A stretch of DNA of 64,000 nt from Sphingobium sp. CCH11-B1 (lineage in GTDB: Bacteria > Pseudomonadota > Alphaproteobacteria > Sphingomonadales > Sphingomonadaceae), in assembly GCF_001556865.1 (NCBI RefSeq), contig NZ_LSJY01000135.1, positions 20,781-84,780 on the forward strand. The letters run 5' to 3'. Positions 9,311-20,620 of this stretch are shown piece after piece; within the stretch, counting starts at the first letter, position 1; each line of letters starts with the position of its first letter. The notes under the pieces were generated by a model. The model saw only the letters and a program-made list of their open reading frames with translations. It was not told the DNA's origin and did no database searches. The position numbers and the translations under genes are program-made.

Positions 9311-10168
9311 TCAGCTTTCTTCCGTGAACGAAGCGTTGATGGCGGCCAGCTTCGCAGGAAAGCCGGTCGGTGGCGGATTGATGCCAAGGTCGCCTAATGC
9401 CTGCTGGCGCCGGACCGTGCCTTCGGTCATCAGGGGCGCGATGCCAAGGTCGCGCAGCATCCGGGCTGCCTCCGTCATCTCGGCGGCGCGGCGGCGGCCA
9501 TGGACGAGCATGCGGTCGAGATTATAATCGGCGCGCTCGGCCCAGCCCATCGTCTTCTCGCTGGCGTCGAGTGATGCCAGCACCGCGTCGGCAACGTCTT
9601 CGGCATGGGCTGCCATCATCATTTCGGCGGTAAGGGCTTCCATCCCCTTGACCATGACAGAACGCACCAGCTTGATCGCGGACGCGCGTCCGATGGCATC
9701 GCCCACGACATAGGTGTTGGTAAAACCCGCCTTCCGCAGCAGTTCCTCGGCTCGATCCGCATCCGGGCCTGAAAGGGCGAGCGGAACCGCCATGCGCGCC
9801 GGATTGACCGGTGCCATCACCGCCACATCGACATAACGGGTTCCCGCTTCGGCAAAAGCGCGCGCTGCCTCGCGCTTCGTACCCGGCGCGACGGAGTTCA
9901 TGTCGCAGAACAGAGCGTCCGGCGATAGGAGGGGCGCGCATTGGCGAGCGACGCCGAGCGCCTGGTCGGCGGTCACGAGAGACAGGATGAGTGATGCGTG
10001 GGCGACGGCCTCCCGCGCGCTGCCGCATGGCTTCAAGGCGGATTGCTCGATCGCGGCATGGCGCGCGGCGGCGGTATCATAAGCGGCGGCGCGTGCCGCC
10101 CATCCAGCGGCGTTCGCGAAAGTGGATCCGGCCTCGCCGAAGCCGATCAGGGCAATGGTTCCTCTCAT
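9311..10168 (-). CDS. NAD(P)-binding 6-phosphogluconate-dehydrogenase-like protein (DUF1932)
   Basis: The N-terminal Rossmann domain carries TIALIGFGEAGSTFA, followed by DMNSVAPGTK and VDVAVMAPV of the beta-hydroxyacid dehydrogenase family; the C-terminal half, from about KLVRSVMVKGMEAL, matches the DUF1932 substrate domain. About 285 residues. I placed the start at 10168 because the Rossmann motif begins two residues later; an ATG at 10201 is possible. It heads the ligJABC operon but has no assigned step in the protocatechuate pathway. Oxidation or reduction of a hydroxyacid related to the pathway is the natural guess. Confidence 0.85.
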   Translation of the reverse strand: MRGTIALIGFGEAGSTFANAAGWAARAAAYDTAAARHAAIEQSALKPCGSAREAVAHASLILSLVTADQALGVARQCAPLLSPDALFCDMNSVAPGTKREAARAFAEAGTRYVDVAVMAPVNPARMAVPLALSGPDADRAEELLRKAGFTNTYVVGDAIGRASAIKLVRSVMVKGMEALTAEMMMAAHAEDVADAVLASLDASEKTMGWAERADYNLDRMLVHGRRRAAEMTEAARMLRDLGIAPLMTEGTVRRQQALGDLGINPPPTGFPAKLAAINASFTEES

Positions 10169-10235
10169 CCCAGACACCGTGCGGGGGTAGCCGTCGCACA
10201 TCAAATCGGAACTGGCGAATGACGATAAGGCTGCG

Positions 10236-11399
10236 CTAATTCTGCATGCCGCCGCACTCCCGTGCGGCCGCTTCGAGATCCGCGAAAAACTCCGACTGGA
10301 CCTGCGTGGGGAGAAGGGAAGCGCGCGTCGTCATGCCGATGGTGCGTGCAAAACGTTCCGGTAGCCGGGCTAATGGCCGCAGCCATTTCGCCTCGACCTC
10401 GACCGCTACCTGATCGGGCGAAAGCAGGGTGATGAAATCGGTGCTCATCAGCACTTGCCGGATCATCATGACTGATCCCGATTCGATCGGGACAGCCGGC
10501 AGCGCCAGCCCGAGTTCGGTGAAATAGCGTTCGAAACTGTCGCGCAGTGGCGTGCCCCGCGGGGCGAGCGTGAAGGGGAATGCAGCCATTGCGTCGCCGG
10601 CGGGCGCCTTGCCCGCCAGCGGATGATCATGGCGCGCATAAAAGGCCGGAACATCGTCGAACAGGCGATGCTGCACCAGTTCCGGTTCCATCAGCGGTTC
10701 CCGCAAAGCGCCCACCATGACATCGATCAGGCCGTTGCGCAGCGGTTCGACCAGTTCCGTGCGCGATCCTTCGACAATGGTCAGCCGCACCTGCGGCCGG
10801 CGAGCGAAGAAGCGGGCAACGGCGACTGGCAGGATGCGCGCGCGCGACAATGGCATGGCACCTATGGCGATGCGCCGCGTCTCGTGCCCGCGCAGCGCCA
10901 TCACTTCTGACAGCCCGGCCTCCAGTTCCACCTGGGCCAGCCGGAATTCGCGTGCCAGCTGATTGCCGGCCTCGGTCGTGATGGCGAATTTACCGCGCCG
11001 CGTAACCAGCGCTCGCCGGAGGGCCAGCGCCAGATCGCCCACGGCCCGATGGATCGACGGCACCGACAGACCTGTGGCCAGGCTTGCGCCCGTGTAGCTG
11101 CCGGTTTCGGCGACCGCGAGCATCGCGCGCATGCGCGACATCGTGACGTGCGGGCTGCGGATGTGGTCAAGCGCGGCGGCAATTCTCGGTGCCAATATGT
11201 CGCCTGCATCGGTCGGGATCATGCCGTCATGCCGCCTTTCAAACAGCGGCAGGCCAATAATGTCCTCAAGACGGCTCAACGCCTGCGTTATCGCCGGCTG
11301 GCTCAGATTGACCGCAGCGGCGGCGGCGTTCACCGTTCCCAGGCGCGCAATTCGTTCCACGGCATGCAGGTGACGAAGATTGAGCGCCCATATGTCCAT
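10236..11399 (-). CDS. LysR-family regulator with two N-terminal HTH units (LigR-like position)
   Basis: A 387-residue regulator lying between the divergent ligJABC and ligKUI operons, the place expected for their LysR-type activator (LigR in SYK-6). Residues 8-65 form a normal LysR winged helix ([20 protein letters not shown]). Residues 88-145 form a second, diverged copy ([20 protein letters not shown], then [13 protein letters not shown]). The effector-binding domain follows. The extra HTH makes it about 80 residues longer than ordinary LysR proteins. I chose the ATG at 11399 because GAGTGG precedes it. The ligand would be protocatechuate or a related acid (inference). Confidence 0.88.
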   Translation of the reverse strand: MDIWALNLRHLHAVERIARLGTVNAAAAAVNLSQPAITQALSRLEDIIGLPLFERRHDGMIPTDAGDILAPRIAAALDHIRSPHVTMSRMRAMLAVAETGSYTGASLATGLSVPSIHRAVGDLALALRRALVTRRGKFAITTEAGNQLAREFRLAQVELEAGLSEVMALRGHETRRIAIGAMPLSRARILPVAVARFFARRPQVRLTIVEGSRTELVEPLRNGLIDVMVGALREPLMEPELVQHRLFDDVPAFYARHDHPLAGKAPAGDAMAAFPFTLAPRGTPLRDSFERYFTELGLALPAVPIESGSVMMIRQVLMSTDFITLLSPDQVAVEVEAKWLRPLARLPERFARTIGMTTRASLLPTQVQSEFFADLEAAARECGGMQN

Positions 11400-11495
11400 G
11401 CACCCACTCTTAGCCAAATCCAATCGCACTTTTCAAACTTCTCTTTCCGTCTGGCGCAGACCTCCGCCATCTCAGGGAAAACAGGAGTGCATCGC

Positions 11496-12162
11496 ATGAG
11501 TGGTATTGTCGTCCAGAATATCGATCGCGCCGACCCGGACGTGATCGACGGGCTGGCCAAATGTGGGGTAGCGACTGTTCACGAAGCCCAGGGGCGCACC
11601 GGCTTGCTGGCGAGCTATATGCGGCCGATCTACAGCGGAGCGCGCATCGCCGGCTCGGCCGTGACGATCAGCGCGGCGCCGGGCGACAACTGGATGGTGC
11701 ATGTCGCGATCGAGCAGCTGAAGGCGGGCGACGTGCTGCTGCTTGCGCCGACCAGCCCTTGCGAAGATGGCTATTTCGGCGACCTCCTCGCCACCAGCGC
11801 GCAGGCGCGGGGATGCCGCGGCCTCATTATCGATGCGGGGGTACGCGATGTGCGCGACCTGACCGAGATGGCGTTTCCGGTCTGGTCCAAGGCGATTTAC
11901 GCTCAGGGTACCGTCAAGAATACGCTCGGTTCGGTGAATGTGCCGGTGGTGTGCGCCAACGCGCTGGTCAATCCGGGCGACGTGATCGTGGCCGATGATG
12001 ACGGCGTGTGCGTCGTCCCACGCGACAAGGCTGCCGAAGTGCTGGCTGCGGCGCAGGCGCGCGAGGCGAAGGAGGCTGAAAAGCGGGACCTGCTGGCGCA
12101 GGGCGTCCTGGGCCTCGACATGTACAAGATGCGCGAGCGGCTGGAGCGGGAGGGGCTCAAAT

Positions 12163-12170
<8 letters not shown>
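11496..12170 (+). CDS. ligK: 4-carboxy-4-hydroxy-2-oxoadipate aldolase
   Basis: LigK splits 4-carboxy-4-hydroxy-2-oxoadipate into pyruvate and oxaloacetate, the last step of the 4,5-cleavage pathway. The 224-residue protein is a class II RraA-fold aldolase with [13 protein letters not shown] near residues 24-36 and [10 protein letters not shown] at 113-122, containing the Arg-Asp pair that binds substrate and metal. It starts at 11496 after an ACAGGAG ribosome site, first in the operon ligK-ligU-ligI, divergent from the LysR gene with 96 bp between. Its end overlaps ligU by 8 bp. Confidence 0.96.
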
Positions 12171-14083
<1,913 letters not shown>

Positions 14084-14126
14084 AGCCGCGCGCAGGGCTT
14101 GCCAGGAGGAGCCCTTCACCCGTCCG

Positions 14127-15296
14127 TCAGACTGGCAGGCCTACGTAATTCTCGGCGATGGACCGCTGCGCCGCCTCGCTCGATGCGATGTAATCCAGTT
14201 CGGCAACCTGCATCCTGCGTTCGAACGGTCCATCGTCGGGGAAGCGATGCATCAGCTTGGTGAGCGACCAGCTGAAGCGTTCCGCTTTCCAGACGCGGGC
14301 GAGCGCCTTGCCCGAATAGGCCACGATGGCATCCGCGTCATTTTTCCGGAAATAGGCGACCAGCGCCTCTGACGCATAGTGAACGTCGCTCGCCGCCAGA
14401 TTCAGGCCCTTCGCGCCGGTCGGCGGCACGATATGTGCGGAATCGCCACATAGCAGCAGGCTGCCATGGCGCATCGGTTCGAATACGAACGACCGCAAGG
14501 GCGCGATCGACTTTTCAATCGACGGACCGCGCGTGATGTGGGCGGCCGCCTCCGGCCCGAGCCGGACGCTGAGTTCGTCCCAGATCCGATCGTCGCTCCA
14601 ATCCTCGATCCTCTCGGTCGTCGGCACATCGATATAGTAGCGGCTGCGCACCGCGCTGCGTTGCGACGCAAGCGCGAAGCCGCGGTCATGATTGGCGTAG
14701 ATCAATTCATGGTTGCAGGGCGGAACATCGGCCAGGATGCCCAGCCAGCCAAACGGATAGACACGTTCGAAGGAGCGCGCGACGCTTGCCGGGATCGCTT
14801 GGCGCGATGGACCATGAAAGCCGTCGCAACCGACGATGAAACGCGCATCGATCCGCCGTTCGGCGCCATCGATTGTGTAGGTCACGAAGGGTGCGTCGCT
14901 CTCGACATCATGCAGCGTCACGTCGCCAGCTTCGTAGATCAGGTGCAGCCCGCGCGGGCCGGCGGCTTCCATCAGATCGCGGGTGAGTTCGGTCTGGCCA
15001 TAAACCATCACCTGCTTCCCGGTCAGCGCCTTTATGTCGATGCGGATCAGCCTTTCGCCATCGGCCAGGTTGAACCCGTCGTGGGGCAGTCCCTCCGCCC
15101 TCATGCGCGCGTCGAGGCCCAGCCGCTCCATAAGGCTTACGGTGATCTGCTCCAGCACGCCGGCGCGAATGCGTGACAGCACATAAGGACCGCTCTGCCG
15201 TTCGAGCAGGATGCAGTCCACGCCTTCCGCTTTCAGCAAATGGGCAAGGAGCAGCCCGGCGGGCCCCGCACCGATGATCACGACTTGTGTTTTCAT
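14127..15296 (-). CDS. pobA: 4-hydroxybenzoate 3-monooxygenase
   Basis: PobA is a cytosolic FAD monooxygenase that hydroxylates 4-hydroxybenzoate to protocatechuate with NADPH and O2, feeding LigAB next door. The 389-residue protein has GAGPAGLLLAHLL at 9-21 for FAD, the PobA hallmark YGQTELTRDLMEA near 95-107, GCDGFHGPSR, and GDSAHIVPPTGAKGLNLA near the flavin. It is transcribed divergently from the AraC-type gene at 15411 across 114 bp, the usual pobA/pobR layout. Confidence 0.97.
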   Translation of the reverse strand: MKTQVVIIGAGPAGLLLAHLLKAEGVDCILLERQSGPYVLSRIRAGVLEQITVSLMERLGLDARMRAEGLPHDGFNLADGERLIRIDIKALTGKQVMVYGQTELTRDLMEAAGPRGLHLIYEAGDVTLHDVESDAPFVTYTIDGAERRIDARFIVGCDGFHGPSRQAIPASVARSFERVYPFGWLGILADVPPCNHELIYANHDRGFALASQRSAVRSRYYIDVPTTERIEDWSDDRIWDELSVRLGPEAAAHITRGPSIEKSIAPLRSFVFEPMRHGSLLLCGDSAHIVPPTGAKGLNLAASDVHYASEALVAYFRKNDADAIVAYSGKALARVWKAERFSWSLTKLMHRFPDDGPFERRMQVAELDYIASSEAAQRSIAENYVGLPV

Positions 15297-15332
15297 GACT
15301 AATCTCTCCGGTCGTGCACTCTGGGCAGGTGC

Positions 15333-15342
15333 GTTCGCGAAC
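15333..15342. promoter_or_regulatory. Palindrome in the pobA/regulator intergenic region
   Basis: GTTCGCGAAC is a perfect 10-bp palindrome 37 bp upstream of pobA, inside the 114-bp divergent promoter region. A role is not known; AraC proteins usually bind direct repeats. Confidence 0.2.
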
Positions 15343-15410
15343 CCGATATTGACAGCGGCCGACCGATGCGGGAAGACACGCTACGGTCATAGTTCAGGTA
15401 CTTTCGGGAC

Positions 15411-16289
15411 ATGCCGATGCAACGCCCCGCCATTCCCGATTTCGTCCTCTATGGGGAGAAGCTGGACGACGACGCGGCGGAATTCGCGCATATTGAAGCT
15501 ATCGCCACTCGCAGCGCGCTATATGATTGGGAGATTAACGCGCACCGCCATCTGCGCAGCGTACAGGCGCTGCTATTATTTCACGGACAGGTTCAGTTCC
15601 GTTGCGACGATCTCGTGAGGGAGCTGCGCGCGCCCTGCTTCATGATCGTGCCGATCGGCAGCGTGCATGGCTTCAGCTTCACGCCTGAAAGTTCGGGATA
15701 TGTCCTGACGCTTTCAGCGGGTTTCACGTCGCGCGCGGCAGGAAGCGACGATCCCCTCCTGCGCCTGCTTACCCAGGGGACGTGCGGTAAGATCCCGGAG
15801 GCCAACATCCGCCGGGTGACATTGCTTTGCGAGGAAATGATCGATTGCCAGGCGGATTGGCGCGCACCGCAACCATTGTTCCTGGCTCTGGCCGAGGCTC
15901 TGGTCCGATCGCTGCCCGCGCCTGCGCAGGCGGAGTCCGCCGACGAGGAACGGCTCGCAGCCTTTCGGAGATTGATCGAGACGGATTTGCGCGAGCACCA
16001 TAATCTCGACTGGTACGCCGCTCGGCTCAACATCACCGCCAAGACATTGACGCGGATTTGCAGACGCCGTCTCGATTGCACGCCGATGGAACTCATCCAC
16101 ATGCGGTTGCTGCTGGAGGCAAGACGCCTGCTGCGCTTCACCAATGCGGGCGTGGCGCAAGTGGCCGAGGAATTAGGCTTTGCCGACAGTTCCTATTTTT
16201 CGAGATTCTATGCGCGGCACATGGGGCGCAGACCGGCGCACGATCGCCAACTGCAAGCCGCCGATGACCCGCATGCCCCTGTTCCCTGA
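15411..16289 (+). CDS. AraC-family regulator, PobR-like
   Basis: The 292-residue protein has an N-terminal cupin-like sensing half (LFHGQVQFRCDDL, then FMIVPIGSVHGFSF) and a C-terminal double HTH of the AraC family: LNITAKTLTRICRRRL and AQVAEELGFADSSYFSRFY. AraC-type PobR proteins activate pobA in response to 4-hydroxybenzoate, and its position divergent from pobA supports that role. The downstream 168 bp to the convergent MFS gene hold no recognisable gene. Confidence 0.88.
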   Translation: MPMQRPAIPDFVLYGEKLDDDAAEFAHIEAIATRSALYDWEINAHRHLRSVQALLLFHGQVQFRCDDLVRELRAPCFMIVPIGSVHGFSFTPESSGYVLTLSAGFTSRAAGSDDPLLRLLTQGTCGKIPEANIRRVTLLCEEMIDCQADWRAPQPLFLALAEALVRSLPAPAQAESADEERLAAFRRLIETDLREHHNLDWYAARLNITAKTLTRICRRRLDCTPMELIHMRLLLEARRLLRFTNAGVAQVAEELGFADSSYFSRFYARHMGRRPAHDRQLQAADDPHAPVP

Positions 16290-16457
16290 CTTTTAGCCCC
16301 ACGGCCGCAGTCTGCGCGTTTTTCCGCCACCTGTTATTGCATGTCCGGTGGCCCCGTTGCCGGCCGTCTATCCCGTCAGGCGCGCAGGCCATGTACCAGG
16401 CGATGCGCGGTTAGAGGAATTGGCCTTCCCCGCTTTGCAGGTCCATGGCGACCTTCC

Positions 16458-17771
16458 TTATGATTTGCCTGGGCGCAACGCCAGCAGGGCGCCCGCCGCG
16501 ATGAGCGAGCCCGCGGCCATCGCCATTGCGACCGACGGCAGCCCGAAGTTCAGGCTGAACAGAAGGCCCGCGATGATCGGTCCCAACGCAGCGCCGCCGC
16601 GGCCAATCCCGATGACGATGCCCGTGCCGGCACCCCGTACCGGGGTAGGGAAGGATTGGGCGATGATCGCATATAGCCCGACCACCCCCGCATTGGTGCA
16701 AAAGCCGGCAGCCGCGGCCACCAGGGCAAGCCCGGTCAGGCCCGACTGGCTTTGACCGAAGACCGTGACCATCACCGTGGAAAGCAGCATGGCGGCGATC
16801 ACGAGAGTGCGGATGTGGATGCGCCAGCTGAGAAGGCTGAGCAGCAGAGCGCCCGCCAACCCTCCGACATTGGCCCACACCAGTACGCTGCCGGCTGCGG
16901 ATGGCGCATTGCCCATGTCGACGACGATCTTGGGTATCCATTTCAGGATGAAATAGAAGGTCATGATGTGCGCGAAATAGGCCGCGGTCAGCAATAGGGT
17001 GATGCGCGCCAGTCCGGGGTGGAACAGGCTATGCAAGCTGGGCTTGGGCGCGGTTTCGTCCAGCGGGGGCAACTCCGCCGCCTGGCGATGACCGAAACGC
17101 TTCAGGAGAGAATTGACCCTCTCAAGCGCGTTTGCCGGCCGCCTCTGCAACAGAAAGCCCACTGATTCGGGCAGGAGTATGAATGCGAGCGGCAGGAAAA
17201 CGCCCGTCGTGATCGCACCGAACAGGAACACGTCCCGCCAATCGCCCGCGACGAGCAGCATGGAGGCGATCGACCCGCCCAGAATGGCTCCCACGGGATA
17301 GCCCGCCGCCATGACGGAGACGGCCAGGCTGCGAGCGCGGGCATTGGCCAGTTCGGCTACCATGGCGTTGGTGCAGGCCAGCATCCCGCCGATCCCGAGA
17401 CCGGTGAACAGCCGGACGGCGGAGAGGGTGGCGACGCTCGCCGCCTGCGTCGCCCCCAGCATTCCTATGGTCATGATGATCAGGCAGAGGAGCGTCGTCG
17501 GTCGTCTTCCGACGCGATCCGCCATCATTCCCAGCAGGAACGATCCCACGGCCATGCCGATAAGCTCCATCGACAGGACGATGCCCAGCGCCGCTCGATC
17601 GACGCCCCATTCCGCCGCGATGCCGGGCGAGGCGAAGCTGATCGCCAGCACATCGAAACCGTCGAGCGCGTTGAGCAGCACGCACAAGATGATGGCCGTC
17701 AGCTGCGCGCGGCTCATCGGGGCTTCGTCGATCAGGCGTTTGATATCGGCGGGGCCGTCCATCATGCGCAT
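16458..17771 (-). CDS. MFS aromatic acid:H+ symporter
   Basis: The 437-residue protein has 12 predicted membrane segments. The first carries ALDGFDVLAISFASPG, the DGxD-type signature of the aromatic acid/H+ symporter family (PcaK, VanK, BenK), and loop 2-3 carries GMMADRVGRRP. It is the last gene of the vdh-ferB-ferA-DUF3237 operon and probably imports hydroxycinnamates, 4-hydroxybenzoate or protocatechuate. The start could be the ATG at 17771, 17765 or 17762; none has a convincing ribosome site, and it follows the DUF3237 stop by 6 bp. Confidence 0.92.
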   Translation of the reverse strand: MRMMDGPADIKRLIDEAPMSRAQLTAIILCVLLNALDGFDVLAISFASPGIAAEWGVDRAALGIVLSMELIGMAVGSFLLGMMADRVGRRPTTLLCLIIMTIGMLGATQAASVATLSAVRLFTGLGIGGMLACTNAMVAELANARARSLAVSVMAAGYPVGAILGGSIASMLLVAGDWRDVFLFGAITTGVFLPLAFILLPESVGFLLQRRPANALERVNSLLKRFGHRQAAELPPLDETAPKPSLHSLFHPGLARITLLLTAAYFAHIMTFYFILKWIPKIVVDMGNAPSAAGSVLVWANVGGLAGALLLSLLSWRIHIRTLVIAAMLLSTVMVTVFGQSQSGLTGLALVAAAAGFCTNAGVVGLYAIIAQSFPTPVRGAGTGIVIGIGRGGAALGPIIAGLLFSLNFGLPSVAMAMAAGSLIAAGALLALRPGKS

Positions 17772-17777
17772 CCCATC

Positions 17778-18341
17778 TTACGCGACCGCAAAGATGTCGA
17801 GCCGGACATGGTCCCGGTATCGCGCGGCGGTGCACAGAAATACGGTACGGCCCAGCCATCCATGGGGGCTGTCTTGCGCCACTTCGAACCGGGGCGTCGT
17901 GCGGAAATAATAAATGGCAGGGTCCACATCTTCCCCTGCGGCAATGCGCCCAAGCACGGATGCAGGACCATGTCGATAGCCGGGATTTGTGACCGATATG
18001 ATCGTGCCGTCCTTCGCTTCTATCGAATAGCGCGCGAATATGTCGGCTGTGCCATCGGCGCGGATGGACTGCCAGTCGGCACCGCCGGGCAAGATGCGGC
18101 CTTGCAGTCGCGGCCCGTCCACGGTTCCGCCGGTGATAGGAATGATCCGTTTCCTGACGCCGTCCACCTGTCCCAATTCCTGCGCCGGCCCGATCAGGAC
18201 ATGAAAGCGCATGGCCCGTTCGAGCTGGGGAGCCGAGAGTTGTAAGCCATCCGCTGCCTGGGCGGCACCTGTCAGCGCGCCGCCGAGCGCGACCGCTGGA
18301 CCGGCCATCAACACCGAACGGCGGGCCACATCGTCGGTCAT
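17778..18341 (-). CDS. DUF3237 protein with twin-arginine signal
   Basis: The 187-residue protein starts with a Tat-like signal (ARRSVLMAGPAVALGG, then AQAAD) and continues as a DUF3237 beta-barrel domain from about residue 40, with ARYSIEAKDGTIISVTNPGY and DPAIYYFRTTPRFE. DUF3237 has no established reaction. It overlaps ferA by 4 bp (ATGA) and precedes the transporter, so it is clearly co-expressed with hydroxycinnamate catabolism. A periplasmic binding or enzyme role on aromatic substrates is plausible but unproven. Confidence 0.88.
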   Translation of the reverse strand: MTDDVARRSVLMAGPAVALGGALTGAAQAADGLQLSAPQLERAMRFHVLIGPAQELGQVDGVRKRIIPITGGTVDGPRLQGRILPGGADWQSIRADGTADIFARYSIEAKDGTIISVTNPGYRHGPASVLGRIAAGEDVDPAIYYFRTTPRFEVAQDSPHGWLGRTVFLCTAARYRDHVRLDIFAVA

Positions 18342-20521
18342 TGCGCCGGTTCCCCTGCATCCTGTCCAGGCGCCGTGAGGATCAGGGCGTCGAGGGCGAC
18401 GGCACCCTGGCCGCTGGGGTAGAGAACGACGGGGTTGAGGTCGATCTCGCGGATGGCTGGTTCTGCGATGAGGATGCGGCCCAGGGTCGCGATCATTTCG
18501 GCGACTGCCTCGACATCGAGTGCGGGCGAGCCGCGATAGCCGTGGAGGAGAGCCGCCTGCTTGAGCCTGTTCAGTTCCCTAAGGATCGCCTCTTGGGGGA
18601 GATCGGGGGTCAGCAGGCGCACGTCCTGCAGGATTTCCGCCGTGACGCCGCCAAAGCCGACGAGGATGACCGGCCCCCATTCGGGATCGCTCTTCGCGCC
18701 GATGATCAGTTCAAGCCCCCGCGCGCCCATGCCTTCGATCAGCGCGCCGTCAAGCACCATGCCGGCATCATAGTTCGCGACGTTGGCGTAAAGCCGGTCC
18801 CATCCTGCTCGCAGCGCGGCTTCGTCGCCCAGGTTCAGAATGACGCCGCCGGCATCGCTTTTGTGGCTCAGTTCGGCGGACTGCGCCTTAAGGACCACGG
18901 GGTAACCGATTTCGCGGGCTGCGGTCGCGGCTTCTTCCACGTCCCGGCAGAACGCGCCCTTGGGGAAGGGAATGCCGAGCGGGGCAAGCAGCGCCTTGGA
19001 GCGATATTCGGGCACCACGCCCACGGGATAGCTGCCAAGCGGCAGCGGCTTTGGATCGGCCTTCGCGACATCGCGGCGCGCGTGATCGTTCAGCCTCTTG
19101 AGCGCGCGAAACGCGCGTTCGTTCGATGGGAAATAGGGAATGCCGAGCGCGCGCAACTGCGCGAGGGCGTCCGCCGGGAAGGGCGCGCCTTCGTCAAGGC
19201 CGACGAAGATCAGCGGCTTGGTGGGCTTGAGTTCCCTTACCGCGCGCAAGATCGGCGGCAGCTTGATGCCGATGGTCACCGGATCGGTCTGGATGATGCC
19301 CGCGACGATGCTGCCGAAACGGTCGTCCGCGAACAGCGCGGCAAGCGTGCGATAATAGAGATCGGGATCGACCAGGCCTTGCGCTGTAAGGTCGAGCGGG
19401 TTGGAAACGCCGACGAAGTCCGGCAGCGCCGCACGCAGTGCCGGAGAATTTTCATCGCTGGCAACCGGCAGTTCAAGCTCGAGCGCCTCGCACAGATCCA
19501 GGGTGAGCGCCTTGAAGGCGCCCGACTCGCCCAGCACCGCGACACCGCCGGCGGGCACGCGCGGGCACCGCAGCGCGATTTCGGAAATATCGCCCAGTTC
19601 CTCCAGCGTTTCGGCGAAGATGACGCCGGCGCGCTCCACCTTGGCGCGCATCAGCTGATAGTCGCCCGCCATCGCGCCTGTGTGAGTCGCCGCGGATTCA
19701 CGGGCCGCGCTGGACTTGCCGGGGTGCAGCAGGACGATGGTCTTGCCGGCCTCCTGCGCGCGCAATGCGGCGTCGATGAACCGTTTGGGCTTGCGGAACT
19801 GTTCGACGATCATGGCGATGACCTGCGTGAACGCATCGTCAATCAGATAGTCGACATAATCCTCCACCCCGCTGGCGGCTTCGTTGCCGGTCGACACGGA
19901 GAAGGACAGGCCAAGGTCGCGGCTCATCAGGGTCGTGGACAGGACGGCTGCCATGGCCCCGCTCTGCGACACGATGCCGATGCCGTCGCGGCTGCCGAGG
20001 GGAACCGCGTCCATTTCGACAAAGGTGAGCGGCACGCGGTCGATGAAGTTGGTCATGCCAAGGCAATTGGGCCCTTCGATCACCATGCCCGATGCCGCCG
20101 CGATCCTGCCGATTTCATGCTGCTGCGCCAGGCCTTCCGCGCCGCCTTCGGCAAAGCCTGCGGAAAAGATGACGGCGGCGCCGACCTTGCGCGCGGCCAG
20201 CGCACGGATCGTGTCGAGGACAGCGACGCGCGGAATGGCCAGCACGGCGGCATCGACGCCTTCGGGCAGGGCATCGACCGAGGGCAGGCAGGGCCGCCCG
20301 GCGATCTCCGGCCGCTTGGGATTGATGAGGTGGATGTCGCCCGCAAAACCGTTGCGTGTCAGGTTCGAGAGAACCGACGCTCCCAGGGCGCCGGGCTTGT
20401 CCGAGGCGCCGACGATGACGACCGACCGGGGACGGAGCAGGCGAGCGAGCGATGGGCCGCCTGCCGTGCCCGGACTGGTCGTGGCCGGGGGTGCGGGCTT
20501 GATCTGCGTCTCGACCGTCAT
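18338..20521 (-). CDS. ferA: ADP-forming acyl-CoA ligase, feruloyl-CoA synthetase FerA type
   Basis: The 727-residue protein is a fused alpha-beta acyl-CoA synthetase (NDP-forming). It has a CoA-binding domain (RPRSVVIVGASDKPGALG at 31-48), GPNCLGM at 150-156, the phospho-histidine motif ATHTGAMAGD with His280, and a C-terminal ATP-grasp domain (GYPVVLKAQSAELSHKSD). FerA of SYK-6 belongs to this superfamily rather than the AMP-forming one, and the adjacent ferB and vdh make ferulate, p-coumarate or caffeate the likely substrates. It lies 99 bp downstream of ferB, with a hairpin in the gap. Confidence 0.9.
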   Translation of the reverse strand: MTVETQIKPAPPATTSPGTAGGPSLARLLRPRSVVIVGASDKPGALGASVLSNLTRNGFAGDIHLINPKRPEIAGRPCLPSVDALPEGVDAAVLAIPRVAVLDTIRALAARKVGAAVIFSAGFAEGGAEGLAQQHEIGRIAAASGMVIEGPNCLGMTNFIDRVPLTFVEMDAVPLGSRDGIGIVSQSGAMAAVLSTTLMSRDLGLSFSVSTGNEAASGVEDYVDYLIDDAFTQVIAMIVEQFRKPKRFIDAALRAQEAGKTIVLLHPGKSSAARESAATHTGAMAGDYQLMRAKVERAGVIFAETLEELGDISEIALRCPRVPAGGVAVLGESGAFKALTLDLCEALELELPVASDENSPALRAALPDFVGVSNPLDLTAQGLVDPDLYYRTLAALFADDRFGSIVAGIIQTDPVTIGIKLPPILRAVRELKPTKPLIFVGLDEGAPFPADALAQLRALGIPYFPSNERAFRALKRLNDHARRDVAKADPKPLPLGSYPVGVVPEYRSKALLAPLGIPFPKGAFCRDVEEAATAAREIGYPVVLKAQSAELSHKSDAGGVILNLGDEAALRAGWDRLYANVANYDAGMVLDGALIEGMGARGLELIIGAKSDPEWGPVILVGFGGVTAEILQDVRLLTPDLPQEAILRELNRLKQAALLHGYRGSPALDVEAVAEMIATLGRILIAEPAIREIDLNPVVLYPSGQGAVALDALILTAPGQDAGEPAQ

Positions 20522-20565
20522 GGGTCACTCTCCTGGGATAATCGCAATATATCGGGAATAGCGCG

Positions 20566-20598
20566 CGATGAGCCACGCCGGGCGTGCGTAGCTCATCG
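20566..20598 (-). promoter_or_regulatory. Hairpin between ferB and ferA
   Basis: CGATGAGC and GCTCATCG form an outer 8-bp stem, and CACGC/GCGTG an inner one with a CGG loop. It lies in the 99-bp gap between co-oriented ferB and ferA, 45 bp before ferA. No T-run follows, so processing or attenuation is more likely than full termination. Confidence 0.4.
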
Positions 20599-20620
20599 TT
20601 TCAGGGTCGGCGTTTCAATG

